A stretch of 7,583 nucleotides of DNA from Comamonadaceae bacterium (GCA_947484245.1 CANKOT010000107.1:1-7583), one strand, 5' to 3'; counted from the first letter of the stretch, positions 1 to 6,930 are shown. Notes: a model not told the origin generated them from the sequence alone. Program-made: numbers and translations.

Positions 1-125
1 AGGGTGAGCATGGGCATGCGGTTGACCGCAGAAATATAAGCATCGAGATGTCCCAACGATGGCACTACGGCCCATGGATTCTTCAGGGCGAGTGCAGTGT
101 CGAGGGATCCAGCGAGGTTTGTCAT
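1..125 (-). CDS. rpoH: RNA polymerase heat-shock sigma factor RpoH (sigma-32), N-terminal part only
   Basis: The first 41 complete codons of a leftward gene that continues beyond base 1. RpoH directs RNA polymerase to heat-shock promoters (chaperones, proteases). Seen: the peptide starts MTNLAGSLDTALALKNPW and goes on to GHLDAYISAVNRMPMLT at residues 25-41. This aligns with the conserved E. coli RpoH segment GNLDSYIRAANAWPMLS, the start of sigma region 1.2, with a longer N-terminal extension. The ATG at 125-123 is chosen because AAGGAG (138-133) lies 7 nt before it. An in-frame ATG at 143-141 would add six residues but has no ribosome binding site. A perfect CIRCE operator lies 31 bp upstream. 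Regions 2 to 4, which would confirm the sigma-32 subtype, are outside the window; the call rests on a short but distinctive stretch. Confidence 0.88.
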   Translation of the reverse strand, partial: MTNLAGSLDTALALKNPWAVVPSLGHLDAYISAVNRMPMLT

Positions 126-132
126 ACCAGAA

Positions 133-138
133 CTCCTT
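133..138 (-). promoter_or_regulatory. Ribosome binding site that fixes the rpoH start
   Basis: On the minus strand this reads AAGGAG, followed by 7 nt and then the ATG at 125. It sits between two in-frame ATG codons (143 and 125), so only the inner one is correctly spaced. This supports the start at 125. Confidence 0.8.
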
Positions 139-156
139 TCCATAATGGATCGGATT

Positions 157-183
157 TTAGCACTCTCTTATGGGGAGTGCTAA
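157..183. promoter_or_regulatory. CIRCE element (HrcA repressor operator) in front of rpoH
   Basis: Seen: TTAGCACTC (157-165), a 9-bp spacer (166-174) and GAGTGCTAA (175-183). Both arms and the spacer length match the CIRCE consensus without a mismatch. Known: CIRCE is bound by HrcA, which represses chaperone operons (groE, dnaK) and is released on heat shock. Inferred: HrcA represses rpoH here, so the sigma-32 regulon would be wired under HrcA. The element begins 31 bp upstream of the rpoH ATG. On the mRNA the same repeat can fold into a 9-bp stem in the 5' leader if transcription starts upstream of it. A -10-like TATATT (minus strand, 188-183) abuts the upstream edge, which would put the operator over the transcription start, but no convincing -35 partner was found. 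Confidence 0.93.
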
Positions 184-204
184 ATATATAACTTATTGAT
201 TTGA

Positions 205-218
205 TTGATATTTATCAA
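205..218. promoter_or_regulatory. FNR/ANR-like palindrome between kdgK and rpoH
   Basis: Seen: TTGAT (205-209), N4, ATCAA (214-218), a perfect match to the core consensus of FNR/ANR/DNR-type oxygen or nitric-oxide responsive regulators. It straddles the TGA stop of the kdgK-type gene (217-215) and is centred about 86 bp upstream of the rpoH ATG. Relative to the -10-like TATATT at 188-183 its centre falls near -35, not the classical -41.5, so the geometry is imperfect. The surroundings (184-220) are very AT-rich, which raises the odds of a chance match. Function is inferred only. Confidence 0.4.
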
Positions 219-1168
219 TAAACCGGACTGGAAATGAGGTCTTGCAAGGCGTCTAAGGGGACAAGTGCACCGCGGTGTTGGATGACCCTGGCAGCCAAGG
301 CATTGCCATAGCTTGCCGAAATTTCGGCGCTGGCACCGCACAGACGGCGGCTCAAATAGCCTGCCGCAAAGGCGTCTCCTGCAGCAGTCGTGTCAACGAC
401 TTGTTTCACTGGAAGCGTGGGAAAGCTTCGCCAATCAGTAGAGTTTTCTTCTTTGACCAGCGTATCGGCAGCGCCGCGTTTGATCACAACTTCAGGAATG
501 GCCAGTTTTTTCGCATGCATGAGCGCATCTTCTAACGATTCGCACTCAAATACGGCTTGGTGATCGTCCAAAGTAATCATGGCGGTTTGGCACGCTGCAA
601 AGGCTTGCAGATAAACCTCTTGTGCCATCTTGCGATCAGGCCACAGCTTGGGCCTGAAGTTGTTGTCAAACACAACGCGCGAGCCATTGAGCTGAGCCTG
701 ATTTAACAATGCAAACAGCCGTGTGCGTGATGCGCCATCCAAAATAGCCAGTGAAATGCCACTGAAATAAAGGCAATCAAATTGAGCTAGGTTTTTTTCA
801 AGGGCCGTGACAGACGCTTGAAAGTACGCGCGGGCTGCGCTGTTCTCACGCCAAAAATGAAATGTGCGCTCGCCACTTGAATCCGTTTCGATCAGATACA
901 TGCCAGGCAACCTGCCTTCGATGTATTCGACTGCATTCAAGTTCAGACCTAGGTTTTCCCATTCTTTGCGCAGGGTTTGACTTAAGTGATCCGTGCCCAG
1001 CCCAGTGGCATAGCTCACTTCAATGTTGGCGGGCGCTGCGCAGCGCCGAAGGTACACGGCAGTGTTGAAGGTGTCGCCACCATACGAAAGCACAGACGGG
1101 CCAAAGCCATTGGCTTGTACCTCTAACATGCATTCGCCAATGGCGATGAATTGAACAGCGTGACTCAC
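215..1168 (-). CDS. kdgK: PfkB-family sugar-acid kinase, 2-keto-3-deoxygluconate kinase type
   Basis: 317 residues, close to the usual size of about 310. Predicted cytoplasmic reaction: ATP-dependent phosphorylation of 2-keto-3-deoxy-D-gluconate (KDG) to KDPG, which feeds the Entner-Doudoroff aldolase. Seen: a ribokinase-fold N-terminus with GECMLEV (11-17) and GGDTFNTAVY (30-39); RLPGMYLIETDSSGERTFHFWR (86-107), very like E. coli KdgK; FDNNFRPKLW (167-176); and the PfkB signature DTTAAGDAF (259-267) with predicted catalytic base D265. The start is GTG at 1168-1166, with only a weak purine stretch upstream and 16 nt after the udh stop, so translational coupling to udh is plausible. It is the last gene of the gudD-udh-kdgK run. 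Oddity: KDG is not an intermediate of the oxidative uronate route encoded next door, so a related substrate, or KDG supplied by another pathway, is possible. The family call is firm; the exact substrate is inferred from similarity. Confidence 0.88.
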   Translation of the reverse strand: MSHAVQFIAIGECMLEVQANGFGPSVLSYGGDTFNTAVYLRRCAAPANIEVSYATGLGTDHLSQTLRKEWENLGLNLNAVEYIEGRLPGMYLIETDSSGERTFHFWRENSAARAYFQASVTALEKNLAQFDCLYFSGISLAILDGASRTRLFALLNQAQLNGSRVVFDNNFRPKLWPDRKMAQEVYLQAFAACQTAMITLDDHQAVFECESLEDALMHAKKLAIPEVVIKRGAADTLVKEENSTDWRSFPTLPVKQVVDTTAAGDAFAAGYLSRRLCGASAEISASYGNALAARVIQHRGALVPLDALQDLISSPVY

Positions 1169-1184
1169 ACAATGCTTTCAGTGC

Positions 1185-2009
1185 TTATTCGCCGTGCGGT
1201 GCCATTTTGACAAAGGCACCGCCTTGGTATAGCGCAGCTTTGTCGTGCCGGTCAATGTGCGGCTGGCGGGCCTCGATTTCGTGCCTGAACACATCGGAGG
1301 AGTCGAGGGGCCGGTAGCCAATGTGTTTGGCGTGCGTGTTGTCCCACCAAGAAGTTTGATTGTCAGACATACCAAAGATGATGGTGTGGCCTACGATGGG
1401 GGCTGTGAGGGCTGAGACCACCAAACGTTCTAAATCGTCAAAGCTAATCCAAGTGGACAGCATGCGTCGATCTTTGGGGGCGGGCAGTGCAGAGCCAATG
1501 CGAATGCTGACGGTTTCAATGCCCCAACGTGCCCAGTACATCTCTGCCACATCTTCACCAAAGGCTTTGGACAAGCCATAAAAACCGTCTGGCTTGGGTG
1601 GCATTTGGGTATCGATGACTTCATCTTGTTGATAAAAACCGGTGACGTGATTGGAACTGGCAAACACAATGCGCTTTGTGCCTTGTAGGCGTGCGGCTTC
1701 GTACAAATTAACCATGCCCACAATGTTGCTGGCCAAGATGGGCGCCCAAGGTTGCTCGGTAGAAATGCCGCCCAAGTGCACGACAGCATCGACACTCTTG
1801 AGCAAGGATTGCATACCAGATGCATCGCTTAAATCTGCTGTTTGAATTTCCTCGCCAGATGCAGCTGTTCCCAAATCAAGTTGATCACTGACCCGCAAAA
1901 CATCACAGTAGGCTTTAAGACGTGTTCGCAACTCTCTGCCCAGTTGACCTGCAGCACCTGTAAGTAGAAGTCTTGGAAATACGATGGAAGACGCTTTTGG
2001 ATTCAGCAT
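1185..2009 (-). CDS. udh: Uronate dehydrogenase (NAD-dependent, SDR family)
   Basis: 274 residues; characterised enzymes are about 265 to 275. Predicted cytoplasmic reaction: NAD-dependent oxidation of D-galacturonate or D-glucuronate to the aldarate lactone, the first step of the oxidative uronate pathway. Seen: a Rossmann glycine motif TGAAGQLG (17-24, G18/G21/G24); VVHLGGIS (76-83), a hallmark of Udh; FASSNHVTG (116-124) with the catalytic Ser/Asn area; the YGLSK catalytic Y144/K148 pair; RIGSALPAPKDRRMLSTW (170-187), matching the substrate-binding segment of the Agrobacterium enzyme; and SWWDNTH (220-226). The start at 2009 is backed by AAGGA (2021-2017) 7 nt upstream. The N-terminus is about ten residues longer than in Agrobacterium Udh. 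It sits 24 bp after gudD and 16 bp before the kinase on the same strand, so it is very probably co-transcribed. The lactonase that usually follows Udh is not in the window. Confidence 0.92.
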   Translation of the reverse strand: MLNPKASSIVFPRLLLTGAAGQLGRELRTRLKAYCDVLRVSDQLDLGTAASGEEIQTADLSDASGMQSLLKSVDAVVHLGGISTEQPWAPILASNIVGMVNLYEAARLQGTKRIVFASSNHVTGFYQQDEVIDTQMPPKPDGFYGLSKAFGEDVAEMYWARWGIETVSIRIGSALPAPKDRRMLSTWISFDDLERLVVSALTAPIVGHTIIFGMSDNQTSWWDNTHAKHIGYRPLDSSDVFRHEIEARQPHIDRHDKAALYQGGAFVKMAPHGE

Positions 2010-2033
2010 GCATGTTTCCTTGAAAGAAGTCGT

Positions 2034-3371
2034 TTATCTGACCATGGCGGGCATCTTCGGATTGAAGGTCCAATCAGGAATGAGGTATTGCATGGCCATG
2101 GCATCGTTGCGCGCACCCAAGCCGTGCTGCAAATAAAGTTGGTGCGCGGCTTCGACGGCTTGCATGTTCAGCTTGACGCCCAAGCCAGCGGCCGTGGGCA
2201 CATCGATCATGCCGCCCTTGATTTGCAAAGGTTCTTGCGTGAGGTATTGGCCGTCTTGCCAAATCCAATGGGTGTCAATGGCGGTCACTTTGCCAGGTGC
2301 TGCTGCCGCGCAGTGGGTGAACATGGCCAGTGACACATCAAAGTGGTTGTTGGAATGTGAGCCCCATGTGAGGTCGTACATTTGGCACAGTTGCGCAACA
2401 CGCACCGAGCCTTGAAGCGTCCAGAAGTGCGGATCGGCCAGCGGAATGTCAACAGATTGAAGTTGAATGCTGTGGGCCATTTCGCGCCAGTCGGTGGCCA
2501 CCATGTTGGTGGCGGTAGGCAAGCCAGTGGCGCGTTTGAATTCGGCCATGACTTCACGTCCAGAGAATACGCCTTCTGCGCCACATGGATCTTCTGCGTA
2601 TGCCATGGTGTTGCGATGATCGCGCAGCAATCGAATGGCGTCCTTCAGCAGCCAACCGCCATTGGGGTCGAGTGTGATGCGTGCTTCAGGAAAGGTTTCA
2701 TGCAAGGCCACAATGGCTTCAACTTCTTCTTCAGCGCGAATGGCACCGCCTTTGAGCTTGAAGTCTTGAAAACCATAGCGGTCTTGCGCCGCTTGCGCCA
2801 AACGCACAATGGCTTCGGGCGTGAGGGCCGCTTCGTGGCGCAGGCGTTGCCAATTGTTGTTGGCATCAGGCTCTGAGTGGTAAGGCAGATCGGTTTGAAG
2901 TCGATCGGCAATGTAGAACAAATAACCCAAGACTTGAACTTGTGAGCGTTGTTGGCCTTCACCTAGCAAGGCGGCCACTGGCACGCCCAAATGTTGACCC
3001 AACAAATCGAGTAGGGCACTTTCGATGGCGGTAACAGCATGAATGGCCACGCGCAAATCAAAGGTTTGGTTGCCACGCCCCCCTGCATCACGATCGGAAA
3101 ATTTTTGTTGCAGGCTGTTGAGCAAGTTCTTGACGTTGCCTATGCTTTGCCCTTCCACCCAAGCTCTTGCATCTTCTAGTGTTTGGCGAATTTTTTCACC
3201 GCCAGGCACTTCGCCAATGCCGGTGTTGCCGCTGGAGTCGGTCAAGATCAGGATGTTGCGTGTGAAGTAGGGGCCGTGTGCACCACTCAAGTTAAGCAAC
3301 ATGCTGTCGCGGCCAGCGACGGGAATGACTTGAAGTTTGACAATGCTGGGGGTGTGGCGGTCGGCGTTCAT
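2034..3371 (-). CDS. gudD: Glucarate dehydratase, enolase superfamily
   Basis: 445 residues, against 446 in E. coli GudD, and collinear with it throughout. Reaction: Mg-dependent dehydration of D-glucarate (and often L-idarate) to 5-keto-4-deoxy-D-glucarate in the cytoplasm. Seen: an N-terminal capping domain with [20 protein letters not shown] (15-34), and [15 protein letters not shown] (93-107). The barrel carries the catalytic K205/K207 in FKLKGG, metal ligands D235 (LDPNG), E260 (YAEDPCG) and N289 (ATNM), the catalytic H339 in GSHSNNH, and D366 (AIDTHW). All expected active-site residues are present, and the end MVR matches. The ATG at 3371-3369 gives the expected N-terminus, but no good Shine-Dalgarno motif precedes it. 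A -10-like TAGAAT (minus strand, 3403-3398) lies in the 60-bp gap to the divergent garD. First gene of the gudD-udh-kdgK run. Confidence 0.96.
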   Translation of the reverse strand: MNADRHTPSIVKLQVIPVAGRDSMLLNLSGAHGPYFTRNILILTDSSGNTGIGEVPGGEKIRQTLEDARAWVEGQSIGNVKNLLNSLQQKFSDRDAGGRGNQTFDLRVAIHAVTAIESALLDLLGQHLGVPVAALLGEGQQRSQVQVLGYLFYIADRLQTDLPYHSEPDANNNWQRLRHEAALTPEAIVRLAQAAQDRYGFQDFKLKGGAIRAEEEVEAIVALHETFPEARITLDPNGGWLLKDAIRLLRDHRNTMAYAEDPCGAEGVFSGREVMAEFKRATGLPTATNMVATDWREMAHSIQLQSVDIPLADPHFWTLQGSVRVAQLCQMYDLTWGSHSNNHFDVSLAMFTHCAAAAPGKVTAIDTHWIWQDGQYLTQEPLQIKGGMIDVPTAAGLGVKLNMQAVEAAHQLYLQHGLGARNDAMAMQYLIPDWTFNPKMPAMVR

Positions 3372-3431
3372 AGGGCTTATTAGGGTTTGCTTGTGTCATT
3401 CTATGGCGGGTGACAAGCTATCATTGCTCTC
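3372..3431. promoter_or_regulatory. Divergent promoter/operator region between gudD and garD
   Basis: Only 60 bp separate the two divergent start codons, so both promoters and any operator must overlap. Seen: an imperfect inverted repeat GCTTGT (3389-3394) / ACAAGC (3413-3418), with an overlapping register TGTCA (3394-3398), N12, TGACA (3411-3415). There is a -10-like TAGAAT toward gudD (3403-3398) and a -10-like TATCAT toward garD (3419-3424). Neither -10 has a clear -35, consistent with activator dependence. The repeat lies between the two -10 boxes, where one regulator could serve both genes. No regulator gene is in the window, so its family cannot be named. Confidence 0.5.
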
Positions 3432-5009
3432 GTGAACCCTGAAATTCATCCAAGCATTGTGATGCACCCTGCTGACAATGTGGCCATCGTGGTCACAGCA
3501 GGTGGCTTGAAGACGGGCGATCGTGTTCGCAAGGGAGTGAGCTCTGACGCACTGGTGCTTTTGAATGCGGTGCCTCAAGGACACAAAGTGGCCCTGATTG
3601 ACATTACTGCGGGTCAAGCGGTTCTGAGATACAACGTGAGTGTGGGCATTGCCAAACACACGATCCCAGCAGGCAGCTGGGTGCATGAGCGTCTGCTTGA
3701 GATGCCTGCAGCGCGTGACTTTCAAAATTTGCCTATGGCCACTGCGCCAAAGCCATCGATTGAACCCTTAACAGGCTATACCTTTGAGGGCTATCGCAAT
3801 GCCGATGGCTCAGTGGGCACACGCAACATCTTGGCGGTCACCACCACGGTTCAATGCGTGGCGGGTGTGGTGTCTTTGGCGGTGCAAAAAATCAAAGAAG
3901 AGTTGTTGCCGCTGTATCCCAATGTGGACGATGTCTTGGGCATAGAACACACCTATGGTTGTGGTGTGGCCATCGATGCGCCAGACGCCGTCATTCCCAT
4001 TCGCACCTTGCGCAACATCAGTCTCAATCCCAACTTTGGCAACGAAGTGTTTGTGATCAGTCTGGGTTGTGAAAAACTACCCCCTCAGCGTTTGTTGCCT
4101 CCTGGTAGTTTTACCTTAGTGGACGAACGCACAAGTGCTGACGGACCCGATACCATTTGTTTGCAAGACGCACACCATGTGGGTTTCATGTCCATGTTGC
4201 AACACATCGTCGAGGGTGCCAAGCCGCATTTGGCGCGCCTTGATGCTAGGCGCCGCGAAACCTTGTCCGCCAGTGAATTGGTGGTCGGTGTGCAGTGCGG
4301 CGGTAGCGATGCGTTCTCTGGCGTCACTGCCAATCCCATTGTGGGTTTTGCCGCCGATTTGCTGGTACGTGCTGGCGCCACCATCATGTTCAGTGAAAAC
4401 ACAGAAGTTCGCGATGCTGTTGAGCAGCTCACGCATCGCGCTGTCAACCCCGAAGTAGCGAAAAGCATCGTGCGCGAACTCGATTGGTACGATCGTTACT
4501 TAGAACGTGGCCATGTCGATCGAAGCGCCAACACCACGCCCGGCAACAAGGCTGGCGGCTTGTCCAACATTGTTGAAAAAGCCATGGGCTCCATTGTGAA
4601 GAGTGGCTCCATGCCCATCCAACACGTGTTGGCACCCGGTGAAAAACTCAAGCCGCATCAAAAGGGCTTGGTGTTTGCAGCCACACCTGCCAGCGATTTC
4701 ATCTGTGGTACTTTGCAATTGGCAGCTGGTATGAATGTGCACGTGTTCACGACAGGCCGAGGCACACCTTACGGATTGCAAGCTTGCCCTGTGGTCAAAG
4801 TGGCTACTCGCACTGAGTTGGCCAGACGCTGGCACGATTTGATGGATTTGAATGCTGGTCGTGTGGCCGATGGTGAGATCAGCATTGAAGAGGGCGGCTG
4901 GGAATTGTTCAAGCTGCTATTGGACGTCGCCAGTGGCCGCAAAACTTGGGCAGAGCATTGGAAGTTACACAACGCCTTGGTGTTATTCAATCCTGCACCC
5001 ATTACTTAA
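3432..5009 (+). CDS. garD: Galactarate dehydratase (UxaA/GarD family)
   Basis: 525 residues, against 523 in E. coli GarD. Reaction: metal-dependent dehydration of galactarate (mucate) to 5-keto-4-deoxy-D-glucarate, the same product as GudD, from an unrelated fold. Seen: an N-terminal SAF-like domain (about 11-85) with DNVAIVV and [11 protein letters not shown] (48-58); a linker; then the catalytic part with [18 protein letters not shown] (115-132), [12 protein letters not shown] (173-184), SLGCEKL (210-216), [19 protein letters not shown] (284-302), [17 protein letters not shown] (363-379) and TTGRGTPYG (440-448), ending in NPAPIT as in E. coli. The conserved Cys residues C142, C177, C213 and C289 are present and may take part in metal binding. 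The start is uncertain: GTG at 3432 gives the family-like N-terminus, while an in-frame ATG at 3462 would remove ten residues. Neither has a clear ribosome binding site, and TATCAT 7 bp before the GTG hints at a nearly leaderless mRNA. It is divergent from gudD and leads the garD-binding-protein pair. Confidence 0.95.
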   Translation: MNPEIHPSIVMHPADNVAIVVTAGGLKTGDRVRKGVSSDALVLLNAVPQGHKVALIDITAGQAVLRYNVSVGIAKHTIPAGSWVHERLLEMPAARDFQNLPMATAPKPSIEPLTGYTFEGYRNADGSVGTRNILAVTTTVQCVAGVVSLAVQKIKEELLPLYPNVDDVLGIEHTYGCGVAIDAPDAVIPIRTLRNISLNPNFGNEVFVISLGCEKLPPQRLLPPGSFTLVDERTSADGPDTICLQDAHHVGFMSMLQHIVEGAKPHLARLDARRRETLSASELVVGVQCGGSDAFSGVTANPIVGFAADLLVRAGATIMFSENTEVRDAVEQLTHRAVNPEVAKSIVRELDWYDRYLERGHVDRSANTTPGNKAGGLSNIVEKAMGSIVKSGSMPIQHVLAPGEKLKPHQKGLVFAATPASDFICGTLQLAAGMNVHVFTTGRGTPYGLQACPVVKVATRTELARRWHDLMDLNAGRVADGEISIEEGGWELFKLLLDVASGRKTWAEHWKLHNALVLFNPAPIT

Positions 5010-5014
5010 ATAAA

Positions 5015-5020
5015 AAGGAG
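5015..5020 (+). promoter_or_regulatory. Ribosome binding site that fixes the binding-protein start
   Basis: AAGGAG followed by 6 nt and the ATG at 5027. The open frame extends upstream to 4946, inside garD, but this strong site and the signal peptide that starts at 5027 show the longer frame is not the real start. Confidence 0.9.
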
Positions 5021-5026
5021 ATAGAG

Positions 5027-5986
5027 ATGACATTTAAAAAAATTGTATTTGGCTTGGTCACGGCCATTGGCATGAGCAGTGCCTTGGCATGGCCCGACAA
5101 ACCTGTTTCGTTGGTGGTGCCATTTCCACCCGGGGGCTCTACAGACCTGATTGCTAGAACACTTGCGCCCAAGTTGCAAGAACGCTTGGGTGGCTCTTTC
5201 ATCATTGAAAATAAAGCAGGCGCAACTGGCACCATCGGTGCAGGCATCGTGACACGCGCAGCGCCAGATGGTCACACCTTGTTTGTTTCCTCACTTGGTC
5301 CGTTTGTCATTGCACCTCATTTGATTGCCAAGGTGCCCTACGACGCACTGAAAGATTTTGACTACATCACCATTGCGGTTCAAGCACCCAATGTATTGGT
5401 GGTGCCTGCCAGTTCGCCCCACAAATCGATGGCCGATGTTATTGCGTTTCACAAAGCCAATCCCAACAAGTTCACTTTGGCTTCGTCTGGTAACGGCAGC
5501 AGCGATCACTTAACAGCAGAATTGTTTTGGCAGCAAACGGGTACCACTGGTATTCATGTGCCCTATAAAGGGGGTGGTCCTGTCATGACCGATTTGTTGG
5601 GCGCACAGGTGAATGGCTCGTTCATGAACATCAACACCGCCATGCCCCAAATTTTGGCAGGCAAACTGCGCGCCTTGTCGATTACAAGCGCTAAGCGTTC
5701 GCCCTTGTTACCTGCAGTGCCCTCGTTGGAGGAGCTGGGCATCAAGGAAGCCAATGTTTATTCTTGGCAAGCCATAGCTGCGCCCAAGGGTCTTCCTGCA
5801 GACATCAAAGCCAAGTTGTATGCAGCCATTGTGGCGGGTCTGAACGATCCGGCAGTGAAACCTAAATTGCTAGATCTGGGATTTGAAATTGTGGCCAATA
5901 CACCCGAGCAATTCACAGCCTATCAAGCATCTGAATTTGCACGTTGGGCCAAATTAATTCAATCGCGCAACATCAAAGCAGATTGA
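5027..5986 (+). CDS. Tripartite tricarboxylate transporter substrate-binding protein (TctC/Bug family)
   Basis: 319 residues, the usual Bug-family length. Role: periplasmic capture of a small carboxylated solute for a TctAB-type permease, or for sensing. Seen: a signal peptide MTFKKIVFGLVTAIGMSSALA (1-21) with a Lys pair, a hydrophobic core and an ALA cleavage site before WPDKP; then the Bug hallmarks VPFPPGGSTD (31-40), ENKAGATGTIGA (61-72), APDGHTL (79-85), a VPYKGGGP loop in the middle and a C-terminal helix ending ARWAKLIQ. It starts 17 bp after the garD stop on the same strand, so it is probably co-transcribed, which suggests galactarate, glucarate or a uronate as ligand. No TctA or TctB gene is beside it, common for Bug proteins in Burkholderiales, where one permease may serve many binding proteins. 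The family is clear; the ligand is inferred from context alone. Confidence 0.93.
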   Translation: MTFKKIVFGLVTAIGMSSALAWPDKPVSLVVPFPPGGSTDLIARTLAPKLQERLGGSFIIENKAGATGTIGAGIVTRAAPDGHTLFVSSLGPFVIAPHLIAKVPYDALKDFDYITIAVQAPNVLVVPASSPHKSMADVIAFHKANPNKFTLASSGNGSSDHLTAELFWQQTGTTGIHVPYKGGGPVMTDLLGAQVNGSFMNINTAMPQILAGKLRALSITSAKRSPLLPAVPSLEELGIKEANVYSWQAIAAPKGLPADIKAKLYAAIVAGLNDPAVKPKLLDLGFEIVANTPEQFTAYQASEFARWAKLIQSRNIKAD

Positions 5987-6037
5987 ACATCAAAACGATG
6001 TTATTCAATATAGAGTGATCTTTTCAACAAAGCTCTA

Positions 6038-6862
6038 TCAGCTGTTGCGGCCCACCAAGCTGTAAGCGCTGGTATTGTTTTGCAACCATTGCTCTGACAG
6101 CACAGCGCTTTGCTGGGCGGGATGGAAGTCCGCCTTTTTGTAGGCCTTCCAGTGGCCTAAGTTGCTTCTGAACAAACCGTTCTTGCTTAGCAAGAGCTGG
6201 TAGCCGCTTTTCCAGGTGCTGGGTTTGAACAGGCTGCCATCGCGCCACAGGTTGTGCATGGTTTGCAGCATGACATCGGTGAGGAAGGTGTAGGTCACGT
6301 AGTGAAAAATGCGAATGCGCCATTCTTCGTTGCCACCTAAGGCTTTGTAAACATCAAAGGCCGTGCAACGGTGCTCGGCTTCCTCGGCAGCGTGCCATTG
6401 CCACATGGTTCTGAGGCGAGGCTCCGTGCCTTCAAAAATCTCAGAGTGGCTGAGCAACCAATCGGCAAAGATGTCTGTGAAATGTTCAGTGGCTGCAGTG
6501 GCGGCCAATTGCTGACGCACGTTTTGATGCGCGTTGGCTTTGATGCGTTTGGCTGAGCGCAAAGCGATGATGTTTTTGAAGCCTTGAAGCTCAATGTGGC
6601 CATTGAACAAAGCATGGATGCGGCGGTGCGTGGCCTCTTGCCCAATGAAGCCTTGAACTTCAGTTGCAAATTTTGCGCGCGTGACCTCGTCCATTTGTTT
6701 GGCACCTTCACGCACGGAGTCGATGAAAAACTGCTCACCCACGGGGAAGCTCATGGAAAGCGCATTGAAGAAGGCTGACTTGAAAGCGTCGCCACCACAC
6801 CAGCGCTGTTCAAAGGGCGTTGTGAGGTCAACCAATAATTTTCTAACTGCAAGTTCGGACAT
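6038..6862 (-). CDS. Predicted metal-dependent hydrolase family protein (COG3687/PF10118-like)
   Basis: 274 residues, soluble, no signal peptide. It resembles the family annotated as 'predicted metal-dependent hydrolase', whose biochemical function is not established. Seen: PFEQRWCGGDAFKSAFFNALSMSFPVGEQFF (16-46), typical of the family; GQEATHRRIH (74-83); ATEHFTD (124-130); and WQWHAAEEAEHRCTAFDVY (154-172). Acidic and His residues fall as E43, E76xxH79, E126, E161xxH164. This spacing (E, ExxH, E, ExxH over four helices) is that of ferritin-like di-iron carboxylate proteins, so an oxidase, oxygenase or desaturase-like chemistry is at least as plausible as hydrolysis (my inference). The start ATG at 6862 follows a moderate AAAGAG. 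It converges with the binding-protein gene (51 bp apart) and is divergent from the sulfatase. A palindrome upstream suggests control by a repressor, possibly TetR-type. Confidence 0.8.
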   Translation of the reverse strand: MSELAVRKLLVDLTTPFEQRWCGGDAFKSAFFNALSMSFPVGEQFFIDSVREGAKQMDEVTRAKFATEVQGFIGQEATHRRIHALFNGHIELQGFKNIIALRSAKRIKANAHQNVRQQLAATAATEHFTDIFADWLLSHSEIFEGTEPRLRTMWQWHAAEEAEHRCTAFDVYKALGGNEEWRIRIFHYVTYTFLTDVMLQTMHNLWRDGSLFKPSTWKSGYQLLLSKNGLFRSNLGHWKAYKKADFHPAQQSAVLSEQWLQNNTSAYSLVGRNS

Positions 6863-6930
6863 GAGGCTCTTTCAGGGGGGCCGAGGGTTTTGGAGGGCTT
6901 CTCGGTGAAGGCTTATTTTGCTATATTTTC

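Noticed and set aside
2382..2876. 164-codon open frame on the plus strand, antisense to gudD
   Set aside because: It lies wholly inside a gene with every active-site residue in place, has no ribosome binding site or recognisable domain, and is what moderate-GC coding sequence yields on the opposite strand.
4085..4468. 127-codon open frame on the minus strand inside garD, overlapping a second at 4116-4436
   Set aside because: Antisense shadows of a strongly conserved gene; composition is Ser/Thr/Cys-rich and no family is recognisable.
4946..5026. Upstream extension of the binding-protein frame into garD
   Set aside because: The extension would put 27 residues before a clear signal peptide; AAGGAG and the ATG at 5027 mark the true start.
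5986..6038. Hairpins between the convergent genes: AACATC/GATGTT (5986-6002) and ATAGAG/CTCTAT (6010-6038) as terminators
   Set aside because: Short AU-rich stems, the second with a 4-nt bulge, and neither is followed by a T run on either strand. Too weak to call.
6337..6738. 133-codon minus-strand frame inside the metal-protein gene
   Set aside because: Same strand but a different frame from the real gene, with low-complexity composition; the 274-residue frame carries the conserved metal motifs.
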